Shown one piece after another: positions 1 to 11,413 of a stretch of 64,000 nt of DNA. The DNA is from Paramecium primaurelia. Lineage: Eukaryota > Ciliophora > Oligohymenophorea > Peniculida > Parameciidae. The translations under genes and the position numbers were made by a program. Position 1 is the first letter of the stretch; every line of letters starts with the position of its first letter. Where the stretch lies: assembly GCA_905182975.1 (NCBI GenBank), contig CAJJDM010000084.1:8482-72481 (forward strand). Reading direction: 5' to 3'. The notes below the pieces were generated by a model, which had not been told where the DNA came from, did no database searches, and worked only from the letters and a program-made list of their open reading frames with translations.

Positions 1-1092
1 AAAAAAAAACAAAAAGGCGGGTGCCTGCTAAGCTTGCCCTTTACTTCTGCGCTAGGGGGGCTCTATCATTATAATAATAAATATTTAATATAAAAATTAC
101 CCTCTTTAATAACATACCTTAGTATCTCCGATTATTGATATACTCTCTTATTATCTTCCTATATACCATATAAAATAATCGCATCTTAGTCTGATACACA
201 ATACTTAAATAAAATCATCTCTTATATTCAACATATACATAACTCAATTTGCAGAGCTATCAATCTAAGCATACTCATGTTATCCTCATTCTTCTATTTA
301 TTATCAGCCAATTATTAAGAAAACTTTTTTACACTTATAAACTCTTAGCCTAGTAATATTAATCACAAAGACTTGTATTTTGTTGGTCCAAAATACAATC
401 AGAAACATTGTAAAATAAGTTATAAAGTTGTTAATTTTCATATTTAATTAACTAAAATCTACCTAGCTATCTAGTTCTTCATTGATGAGCTTAATTCTAA
501 AAAAATAATTTCTAATTTATTAATATTTTTATTATATTTAATTTTAGAACTAAACTCTTTATTGACTTTAGAGTTAGCCAATCATCTTAAAAGAATTAAT
601 GCCCGTTATTACAATAGGCTTATTTTGCATAAAGTCTCAGCAATAAATATTTGATTGTTTATTGATCTTGATATAAAGTATAAAGATCAAAATATTAGAA
701 TTCCGTAATAACACTCTTTGGAATAAATGTTATAACTGCTAGGATTGATAAGAAAAATACTCAAATTAAGAATATTAACTGAATTATGTCTCTTGAATAA
801 GGAAATAAAAAATATTAGCTCACTTGTTTTTAAATTGATATTTTTTTTGAGTCATTCTCATTTATTAATAAGATCTTATTAATTCATTTATTGCACATAG
901 CCCCTCAATAATAAGATTTAAATATATAAAATTATCAAATGCTTGAGATTTGTAATACAAACAAAAGGTTTCAATAATGTTAAATAAGGCTATAATATAA
1001 AATTTTTTTCATCAAAACTTCTATATTAATCATGTTTGAATACCCTAAATTTATTAATTATTTTATTAAAAAAATTTGGATACATCTCAAAA
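1..1092. other. AT-rich non-coding left end with a GC-rich patch
   Basis: No convincing coding region is visible. The first ~60 bases hold a GC-rich patch (around 16-60) that contrasts sharply with the AT-rich remainder. Telomeric C3A3/C4A2-type repeats, which would mark a Paramecium chromosome end, are absent, so the window does not start at a telomere. The segment ends just upstream of the TPR gene and should contain its promoter, but no specific element can be named. Confidence 0.5.
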
Positions 1093-2983
1093 ATGAGCAA
1101 TAATAGTTCAAAGGAAAACGAGAATGCTGGTGCATTAGCTCATTATTCAAGAAGCTAGGTAAAATTATTAAATGAAATCGTTTTTAGGAGTTTAAGATTA
1201 CTTATCAAATTGAAGAAGCATTATTAGAAATTAATAATGCTTTAAATCTTTGTCCTCAATTTGCCGAAGCCTATACTTTTAGAAGTTCGATCTTTTAAAT
1301 ATCAGTTTAGGTGAATTATATGAGAAGTTGAAATTATATGAAAAGGCATTGGAAGATGTAAATTATAGCATATCTATCAATAATATGAATGCTAAAAGTT
1401 ATTATTAACGGGGTATTAATTAGATCTGATAATTAAAGCAACAATTTATTGGAGAAAAAAAATTTTTGATCTAGCATTATAGGATTGTATAAAGTGTGTT
1501 TAGATTAATCCAAACTTTGCGATTGGTTATAATAGAATAGGTAATGAGATAAACACAAATGTTTAGGTACTATTATGGGAGATTTGAAATAAAAGGATAG
1601 TGAATTCTCATATTACAATTAAGCTATAGAAAAAGATGAAAACTGTTATTATGCATTTATGTGTAGAGGTAATAGAAAATATATATTTTAAGGTTTGTAT
1701 TATTTTAATGAACAAATGATTGATTTAGCACTTAGAGATTTCTGTTAAGCTTTATCTATTAATCCTAAATATAGTTTGGCTTATTTTAATAGAGGTGAAT
1801 ACAATTAAATTTAATATAATAGGCGATTTATATTACGAAATTGGTGAAAAGGATAAAGCATTAAATGATTATAATGAAGCAATCTAACTTGATCCAAATT
1901 TTGCAATCGCCTATTAAAAAAGAGGTGAAAACTATTACACTCAATATATTAGGCAATTTATATCAAGATATTGGTGACCATGATAAAGCATTAAGTGACT
2001 ATAATCAAGCAATCCAACTTGATCCAAAAGATGCAACAGCCTATAATAACAGAGGTGAAAACTATTACACTCAATATATTAGGCAATTTATATCAAGATA
2101 TTGGTGACCTTGATAAAGCATTAAGTGACTATAATTAAGCAATCCAACTTGATCCAAAAGATGCACCAGCCTATAATAACAGAGGTGAAAACTATTACAC
2201 TCAATATATTAGGCAATTTATATTAGAATATTGGTGACCAAGACTAAGCATTAAATGACTATAATCAAGCAATCCAACTCGATCCAAAATATGCAACAGC
2301 CTATTCTAACAGAGGTGGATATTATTACACTCAATATTTTAGGCGATTTATATTAGAATATTGGTGACCAAGACTAAGCATTAAATGACTATAATCAAGC
2401 AATCAAACTTGATCCAAAAGATGTAAAAACCTATAATAACAGAGGTGAAAACTATTACACTCAATATATTAGGCAATTTATATCAAGATATTGGTGACCA
2501 AGACTAAGCATTAAATGACTATAATCAAGCAATCCAACTCGATCCAAAATATGCAACAGCCTATTCTAACAGAGGTGGATATTATTACACTCAATATATT
2601 AGGCAATTTATATTAGAATATTGGTGACCAAGACTAAGCATTAAATGACTATAATCAAGCAATCCAATTAGATTCAAATTTTGTCCATACCTTTTACAGA
2701 AAAGGTTTTATCTCTAACTTAGAATTTTAGGTCTTATCTTATAAGATTTGCAATAATTTGAGCAAGCAATAATTTGTTTTGATAAAGCCATTTCTCTTGA
2801 TACAAATCTGATTAATGCTTATTATAAAAAAGGTTAAATGTTTATTATCTTTTAGCAGTTTCATTATCAAAATTGAACTAAATCTTTTAAGCAATAAAAT
2901 ATTATAAAATAGCATAAACATTAAACCATCCTTCTTAAAATTAGATTTCTTAAAACATCAGCATACTTCGAGTATTATTATGA
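1093..2983 (+). CDS. TPR-repeat protein with an intron in every repeat
   Basis: Spliced, this encodes 504 residues made almost wholly of about 13 tetratricopeptide repeats (consensus features: NRG...Y...G....AL.DYN.AI.LDP..A.AY), a scaffold fold for protein-protein contacts. TAA/TAG are read as Gln; the stop is TGA at 2981-2983. Fourteen introns are inferred: 1159-1187, 1285-1310, 1413-1438, 1541-1566, 1669-1692, 1795-1822, 1925-1952, 2055-2082, 2185-2212, 2315-2342, 2445-2472, 2575-2602, 2705-2730, 2833-2855. From the second on, all are phase 1, and nearly all fall at the same codon of the repeat (after the first base of the Gly in Arg-Gly/Lys-Gly). The spliced length is a multiple of three. 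The ATG gives an open N-terminus with no signal peptide. The 3' end is the weakest part: a TGA-free stretch in another frame continues to 3543, so a missed intron or frameshift near 2950-3000 is possible. The partner or substrate is unknown. Confidence 0.8.
1795..2730 (+). repeat. 130-bp tandem exon+intron units in the TPR gene
   Basis: Eight consecutive introns start exactly 130 bp apart (1795, 1925, 2055, 2185, 2315, 2445, 2575, 2705). Each unit is 102 bp of exon (one 34-residue TPR) plus a 28-bp intron (26 bp in the last). The introns at 1925, 2055, 2185 and 2445 are identical; those at 2315 and 2575 form a second near-identical class beginning GTGGATATT. The intron has therefore been copied together with its exon during repeat expansion. 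Confidence 0.9.
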
Positions 2984-4314
2984 TAATGAACTTTAAAGCA
3001 ATAAGTTGTTATATTTCATTATTATTACACAATGAAATAGGAAAAATAATTCTAATTAAAGTCTTACTTTCTCCATTAATATATCGAAGCTAAACATCCT
3101 TTGTTATAAAGTGTTTTCGACATCTCTTAATCAATTTTCTTATTTAGAGATTCTAATTCTTTAAAAAAAATTTGGAAAAAAAAATTCCATAATCTTAAAA
3201 TTCTCAATCAAAGTTTTCATTTTTTAATGAACTAATTAAAAATATCAGCAAAATTTACTTTTAAATTCGTTATAAAAGTTTTGAATCAATTTAAATTCTT
3301 CACTTAAAGATGTATAGATAACTTCTTAACTTAAATTTTGATTATATATATTAATCCTTTGCACATACATAAAGATAAGTTAATCTACTTAATGAAAGTT
3401 TTTAATTTTAGATATCTGTTGAGGTATAATGGATAGTTAATCTTCTTTAACAAAAATATTTCTTCTTTTTAGAGATTATTTTAAATTACTTTAAGATAAG
3501 TTTTAATGGCTTTCAAAATAAATTAAAGTGTTACATAAAATGATACATCAAAAAAAAAATTCTCAAATTTTCTACTGTCTAAAATAGAAAACCACAACAA
3601 AGTTTATAATTGATAAAAAGTTTTAATTAAATTTTTGAACTCCTATTGCAAGTATAAATTATAGAATAACCAAAAACATCAACTAAAATATTAAATAATA
3701 ATCTGCTTAAGCTCCAAAGAACTTTTTTATTTATTAGTAAGAATGTAGCCGCTTGATATTCTATGCGACACTATTTAATTGCAAAAGTAAAAAAAATTTT
3801 CATAGTTATCTATTTGTCTCATTAAATACCCTTCACTAAAAGTAAAATTTAAGAATTTAAATCATTATTTCGGGAGATATTAATTTCTTACATTTTTAAG
3901 AATATTGATTTTTTAATCCGCTACAACTTTAAATAATAAAAGTCTGTATTAAGTGTTTGGAGAATTTCTTCGTTTTTTAAATTCATCAGATTATTAAATA
4001 ATCTCTGATATTATGATATTAGAAATGAGTTGCACCTCATATAGAGAAAATTAGTGTTTTTAAATTTCAAAATTATTAATCACAACTTATTCCATTATCA
4101 TAATTTAAATTAAATAATCTTAAAATAGTTGCTTAATAAATCAGGAAAAGTATTTACAGATGTCGAACTGAAATGAATGCCTAGTTTATCGAAATCTAGG
4201 ATTTCGATTTGTTATTTTTATAATTATAGAATAATAAAGCTATAAATCTTGTAATATGATTTTTTAAAATACATATCAGAAATTTTCTTATTATTATTTC
4301 CTTCTTTAAAATTT
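2880..4314. repeat. Duplicated contig end, copy 1 (joined by N at 4315)
   Basis: This 1,435-bp segment recurs at 4316-5750, directly after a single N at 4315, with no difference noticed. The first copy contains the 3' end of the TPR gene (2880-2983); the rest has no gene I can support. One reading frame is free of TGA from about 2950 to 3543 and may be a missed extension of the TPR gene. Exact identity abutting an N points to two overlapping contig ends that were not merged. Confidence 0.85.
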
Positions 4315-4315
4315 N

Positions 4316-5750
4316 AAATCTTTTAAGCAATAAAATATTATAAAATAGCATAAACATTAAACCATCCTTCTTAAAATTAGATTTCTTAAAACATCAGCAT
4401 ACTTCGAGTATTATTATGATAATGAACTTTAAAGCAATAAGTTGTTATATTTCATTATTATTACACAATGAAATAGGAAAAATAATTCTAATTAAAGTCT
4501 TACTTTCTCCATTAATATATCGAAGCTAAACATCCTTTGTTATAAAGTGTTTTCGACATCTCTTAATCAATTTTCTTATTTAGAGATTCTAATTCTTTAA
4601 AAAAAATTTGGAAAAAAAAATTCCATAATCTTAAAATTCTCAATCAAAGTTTTCATTTTTTAATGAACTAATTAAAAATATCAGCAAAATTTACTTTTAA
4701 ATTCGTTATAAAAGTTTTGAATCAATTTAAATTCTTCACTTAAAGATGTATAGATAACTTCTTAACTTAAATTTTGATTATATATATTAATCCTTTGCAC
4801 ATACATAAAGATAAGTTAATCTACTTAATGAAAGTTTTTAATTTTAGATATCTGTTGAGGTATAATGGATAGTTAATCTTCTTTAACAAAAATATTTCTT
4901 CTTTTTAGAGATTATTTTAAATTACTTTAAGATAAGTTTTAATGGCTTTCAAAATAAATTAAAGTGTTACATAAAATGATACATCAAAAAAAAAATTCTC
5001 AAATTTTCTACTGTCTAAAATAGAAAACCACAACAAAGTTTATAATTGATAAAAAGTTTTAATTAAATTTTTGAACTCCTATTGCAAGTATAAATTATAG
5101 AATAACCAAAAACATCAACTAAAATATTAAATAATAATCTGCTTAAGCTCCAAAGAACTTTTTTATTTATTAGTAAGAATGTAGCCGCTTGATATTCTAT
5201 GCGACACTATTTAATTGCAAAAGTAAAAAAAATTTTCATAGTTATCTATTTGTCTCATTAAATACCCTTCACTAAAAGTAAAATTTAAGAATTTAAATCA
5301 TTATTTCGGGAGATATTAATTTCTTACATTTTTAAGAATATTGATTTTTTAATCCGCTACAACTTTAAATAATAAAAGTCTGTATTAAGTGTTTGGAGAA
5401 TTTCTTCGTTTTTTAAATTCATCAGATTATTAAATAATCTCTGATATTATGATATTAGAAATGAGTTGCACCTCATATAGAGAAAATTAGTGTTTTTAAA
5501 TTTCAAAATTATTAATCACAACTTATTCCATTATCATAATTTAAATTAAATAATCTTAAAATAGTTGCTTAATAAATCAGGAAAAGTATTTACAGATGTC
5601 GAACTGAAATGAATGCCTAGTTTATCGAAATCTAGGATTTCGATTTGTTATTTTTATAATTATAGAATAATAAAGCTATAAATCTTGTAATATGATTTTT
5701 TAAAATACATATCAGAAATTTTCTTATTATTATTTCCTTCTTTAAAATTT
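4316..5750. repeat. Duplicated contig end, copy 2
   Basis: Second copy of 2880-4314. It begins inside the last coding stretch of the TPR gene, so the apparent partial TPR 3' end here is a duplicate and should not be counted as another gene. No new coding region is seen. Confidence 0.85.
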
Positions 5751-6246
5751 AATTCTCACCCTAAAGTTCTATCTAAATCAATATAAACCAATTTTTAAGG
5801 CTATTTAATGAGAAGAAGAATAATCTGGTTTTATAGACATTTTCAATAATTTAATTTATTAGTCTATTTGTAATGATTAGTCATTAAATAAAATTGAAAA
5901 AAATAAACCTTTTCGATCTGAATTAAATGGAAAAAGGATTTTTTTTCAAATAAATCGATATCTATTGTAAATATCATCTTTGGTTGGTTCAATATTAAAT
6001 TATTGATTTAATAAAAATTTTGTTCTCCATTTTCTTTCTCAAATAATCTCCTTTCCATTAATTACTAAATAGATTCTCTGAAATTAAAGCAACAAACCTA
6101 AAAAATTAAGCCATAAAAACTTTTTATTTTACAATTATTGATGGTGATTTAGAACTGCTGTCCTTAAAAAGTTAAATAATAAAAAAAAAAATAATAAACT
6201 TCCTCATCATCTTGCTAGTTTTATACTTTTGAAAATTTTTATTTAT
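5751..6246. other. AT-rich stretch, nothing recognised
   Basis: Between two contig-overlap duplications. No ORF with Paramecium-like codon use, no RNA gene and no repeat were recognised. Confidence 0.4.
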
Positions 6247-7481
6247 TCTTTAGTATTAATTATGGAGGGTAAACTGAAATCAATTTATGGATCATCAAGA
6301 TATTTTGCTTTATTTTTTAGAATTTTTTTCCTACTCAGTTTTAAAATATAGTGTTTCATTTTATTCATCAAGCAAATTTTTGATTTTATGGATTGCCAAA
6401 TTATTATATTTTTGCAGCAATTGGTAGATATAGATGAAAAATGTGAAAACTAGAATCAGAGTGAAACTACTTACAATAATTAATATTGAAAATCCTAATT
6501 AAAAATAGAGCTATATATTAACCTAACAAAACTTACAGCTGACATTCTTTCTTAATTTAATTTCAGTATTTCATATAAAGAAAAGATTATAGGATTTAGC
6601 ATAATCTATACTACTGTTATAATTATTTTAATATTTTCTAAATTGCTCTCATTTGAAAGATTAGTTTTTACTTCCTTTCTACAATACCGATAAATGATTG
6701 GTTAACTTCTTGTAGCTCAGGTATGAGTAAAAATAGGCAAAAGGATAAAGTTACATGCCGAAGTAAAAAGAGTTAAAAAGGAGATAGTTGTGTTTATAGT
6801 TCTCTTTATTAAAATTAGCTAATGATAAAATAGATGAAAATATTGATTCTTAAAAGTTGGATTTAAAAATCCTGATTAACCATGAGTAAATAAAATATTA
6901 ATAGTATTTTCTTTGATGAGAATCCTTTTCATTAATTAATTACCAATTTTAATACTTACAAAAGATAAGAATTTTTTTTTAATTTATATGATAGTAAAAA
7001 ATTGATAAATCCCAATATTATCATAATGAAAAGTGTTTAAAAATATTCCTAGAAGTTACAATTGATTTAATAGCATTCAAATTATCATTTAGTTATTATG
7101 ACTGGAGTTTAATAATTAAATATATTTTGTAAATTCTGATCTATTTAAGAATGGAGGGAAAGAGAAAATCACAAAAATCTCAAAATGAATATTCAAAACT
7201 TTCTAGATATTCAATATTATGAAATTTCATATCATATAATTATGAAAACATTTCAAGTTTATTCCATTTTTTTTTAATTTCAACATAAAAAGAAATTCTA
7301 CTTAAAATAATGATTACATAGAATAAACTCCTTCTCACAATGGAGGTTTTTTTCATAATTTATTATTACTCTTCTGACATCTTTAGAGAGATTTACATTC
7401 CAATTTTGCTTCGTTTGATAACAGAATGCTACTTTAGATGTTAATGATCTTGTCATATTTTACTTTAACGCCTAAAACAGG
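6247..7481. repeat. Duplicated contig end, copy 1 (joined by N at 7482)
   Basis: A 1,235-bp segment repeated at 7483-8717 on the other side of a single N. No gene could be supported inside it in either strand under the ciliate code. Confidence 0.85.
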
Positions 7482-7482
7482 N

Positions 7483-8717
7483 TCTTTAGTATTAATTATG
7501 GAGGGTAAACTGAAATCAATTTATGGATCATCAAGATATTTTGCTTTATTTTTTAGAATTTTTTTCCTACTCAGTTTTAAAATATAGTGTTTCATTTTAT
7601 TCATCAAGCAAATTTTTGATTTTATGGATTGCCAAATTATTATATTTTTGCAGCAATTGGTAGATATAGATGAAAAATGTGAAAACTAGAATCAGAGTGA
7701 AACTACTTACAATAATTAATATTGAAAATCCTAATTAAAAATAGAGCTATATATTAACCTAACAAAACTTACAGCTGACATTCTTTCTTAATTTAATTTC
7801 AGTATTTCATATAAAGAAAAGATTATAGGATTTAGCATAATCTATACTACTGTTATAATTATTTTAATATTTTCTAAATTGCTCTCATTTGAAAGATTAG
7901 TTTTTACTTCCTTTCTACAATACCGATAAATGATTGGTTAACTTCTTGTAGCTCAGGTATGAGTAAAAATAGGCAAAAGGATAAAGTTACATGCCGAAGT
8001 AAAAAGAGTTAAAAAGGAGATAGTTGTGTTTATAGTTCTCTTTATTAAAATTAGCTAATGATAAAATAGATGAAAATATTGATTCTTAAAAGTTGGATTT
8101 AAAAATCCTGATTAACCATGAGTAAATAAAATATTAATAGTATTTTCTTTGATGAGAATCCTTTTCATTAATTAATTACCAATTTTAATACTTACAAAAG
8201 ATAAGAATTTTTTTTTAATTTATATGATAGTAAAAAATTGATAAATCCCAATATTATCATAATGAAAAGTGTTTAAAAATATTCCTAGAAGTTACAATTG
8301 ATTTAATAGCATTCAAATTATCATTTAGTTATTATGACTGGAGTTTAATAATTAAATATATTTTGTAAATTCTGATCTATTTAAGAATGGAGGGAAAGAG
8401 AAAATCACAAAAATCTCAAAATGAATATTCAAAACTTTCTAGATATTCAATATTATGAAATTTCATATCATATAATTATGAAAACATTTCAAGTTTATTC
8501 CATTTTTTTTTAATTTCAACATAAAAAGAAATTCTACTTAAAATAATGATTACATAGAATAAACTCCTTCTCACAATGGAGGTTTTTTTCATAATTTATT
8601 ATTACTCTTCTGACATCTTTAGAGAGATTTACATTCCAATTTTGCTTCGTTTGATAACAGAATGCTACTTTAGATGTTAATGATCTTGTCATATTTTACT
8701 TTAACGCCTAAAACAGG
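7483..8717. repeat. Duplicated contig end, copy 2
   Basis: Second copy of 6247-7481 following the N at 7482; interpreted as an unmerged contig overlap. No gene is supported. Confidence 0.85.
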
Positions 8718-11413
8718 ATTATAAATATTAGCTTATAAAATTCACTACTATCTTATGAGTTGTATCTGCAAATTCAATAAGGATAGGGGTTATAGATTTA
8801 ATTTCAATATCATATTCTTCATCATAGGCTTTTATAATTTCAATTAAAATCAGATGAACACCAAGAATTGAATATTGCATTGATAGTTGAATGAATGTAA
8901 TAAAGATTTAAAGTGGAAATGTAGGAAGCATCATAAACTAGTATTAATCATGATTACTTAACCTATTCTGATCTGATTTGATTTGTTAAGAAACTTTGCT
9001 TATAATATACAATTCAAACAGCTAGAGTCAATGAAAATATGCAATTACATCTTTGCAGCATAAGAAAAATATAGGAGAATGATAGAAAAATAGATTTTTA
9101 ATATCTGTAGAATTTATCAAAGAATTAATTTTGATAAATTTCAAGTAATAAAATGAAACTAAAACGATTTAATATCGATTGGTCAAAAGTTTTTGTAAGA
9201 CACAGATATCAAATAAGATTATAATAAAGAGTCTGAATTAAATAAATAAATAACATATGTAAAGATCATAAAAATGAAATTTAATATGTAAACTCAAATT
9301 AACTATAAGTAGTTCAAACTAGATTGGCATGCTTTTAATGTGTGACAATTTTATAAAGTATAAGACTTTAGATACTTTTAAATATTTTTGAGAATTGTAA
9401 TGCTGCAAAAAATTTATCTTAAATATAGTAAAGCATAATGATGATTTATGAATAAATGATAAAAGCAAAAGAAAGCCTTTTTATAAATTAAAAATCAAAT
9501 TTTAATAAATAAATGGTTATCTTGACCAGATAAATTTAATTACTTCAAAAAAAATTAAAAATATAAAGAAATAACATTCTTTTCAAAAGGACTGATAATT
9601 ATTAGAAGAAGAAGTTATGATTTTTTTATTGTAAGAATTTTAAATTATAGATATTTACAAATTTCCTGCTTAATTATGAATTAGAGTAATTATTAAGAAT
9701 ATTCTTATGTTAAATTTGTGAAGATATTATTAGATTAGAAACCAATCAATAATTACCTAATCTTATAAAAAGAATAAGAAATTAATAATAAATTATATTA
9801 GCTTTAGTCATAAACAGAAGATTGATAGCCAGTATAATATTTGTTAAGTTTAATTTTGTTGATCTTTAGGTATCATATTAGGAACTTTATTCTAAAATTT
9901 AAATAGTAACTGTTTAGTTTCAAATCAAAGTGTGAACCTCAAAAAAATTAAAAGTTTCTTGATTTTGGTTCAATTAGAAATATGTGTCTAAAGTTATAAA
10001 TGATTAATTTTAAATAATGGATACTATTACATTCAAATTAAATACTATAGTATAATAGCTGACAAACATACATCATTCAGCTTAAAAGTTAATGATAAAC
10101 TCATATAAATTGTTCTAAAAGATACAAAATATGGATTATTTAAGTCCAAAATATGCTGAAAGGTAAGATTGAGAACTTTGGTTATAAAATTTTAAATGAC
10201 TAATAGATTGTGAATAAGAAGATGGCATTCATTTTGAACTTCTAAAATCTAAAAAGAAAGATGATTTCTTAAAATGATATTTCACTAGAGACATTTAACT
10301 ATTTATGTAAAAGAGATATTTTTTTTTCTGCTTAATTAAAACACTAAATTAATTATTACATATATGTAGATTTATAATTTAACATCAGAATTTAAAAGTT
10401 ACTGATTAAGTTAATTATCATCTTCCATAAATTTGATAAGAGTTAATAATAATTTATCTTCCTTGTTTAAAAAAAGTAAGATATAAATTTTGAACTTCTT
10501 GTTTGTTTATAGAAAAATTTGATTTTAAATAATTTTCTTAATTTAAAATATACAATTTTATTTAAAGAATGTCATCAATTTTTAAAAAGTATTTTTTTAT
10601 ATGTTGGTTGATTTTTCAAAATTCATTTTTTAATTACTAACTATCTTTAAAATATTTTGAACAAAATTTACAATCTCTATAAGAAGAGTCATACTAAGTT
10701 TTGACCACATTTATAAAATATGGAAAAAATATTACCATATTAACCTAAATGACTTAATTACCTATATCTAAAGGGTCATACTAAGTTTTTGACTAAGATA
10801 TAATATTTTCAATATTCCAATTATCATACAATAATCCAAAGATTGTACAATTAGAAGATCACTTATAAAAATATGAGGTTTACATTATTCAAAATAACAA
10901 CGAAAAAGGAGACAATTTTCAAAAAGTTTTTTTACTTAATACCTAAGGAATTTAGGGTTGCGACTGGTGTTGTAACAATAATTCATTGGGTGTAGCCAAA
11001 CCAACAACAACCAGAGGTAATAATAGAGAGAAAAAAATTCTTGATAATAGTAAAACCTACAATTAACATTAATATGACTAATAATCTGAAATGGTATTAC
11101 TCAATGTAAGCTCTTTTCCTTACAACTATATATCCAATAATCATAATTAAAATAATATATGATATATATTAGAACTCAAATTATGTATAAATTAAAATAT
11201 TCATATAAAATAAAGATATTCTATTTTAGTTAAAATCAAGCTATGCAAATGTTGAAATGAATTCTAAAAGCATATTTTATCTTAATGATATTCCATTTCA
11301 TATCTAAAAAATGCTTCTATTTTACAAAAATACATAAGATAATTTTAACTATTTTGCAGTGTATAACTTATACTTTGAGTAATAGAAATTCAATATTAAA
11401 AATAAAAAAGAGA
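8718..11413. other. Gene-poor stretch with possible decayed coding relic
   Basis: Short plus-strand pieces around 8890-8990 read like a Cys-rich segment (Cys...Trp-Lys-Cys...His-His) seen at the N-terminus of some ciliate repeat proteins. Other pieces around 9200-10200 give Gln/Lys/Ile-rich peptides broken by TGA codons. No model survives, so this may be a decayed gene or chance. Near-identical 20-21 bp direct repeats lie at 10686-10705 and 10773-10793. A more GC-rich patch at about 10955-11020 includes a 15-mer found inverted beyond the WD40 gene. Confidence 0.3.

Noticed and set aside
1..60. Telomere or tRNA at the left edge
   Set aside because: No C3A3/C4A2 repeats and no cloverleaf or B-box arrangement could be found in the GC-rich patch.
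1865..2107. Standard-code ORF inside the TPR gene
   Set aside because: It runs through introns as if coding and stops at a reassigned TAG; it is a fragment of the spliced TPR gene in wrong frames.
4316..4420. Second partial TPR gene
   Set aside because: Exact copy of 2880 onward across an N; contig overlap, not a new gene.
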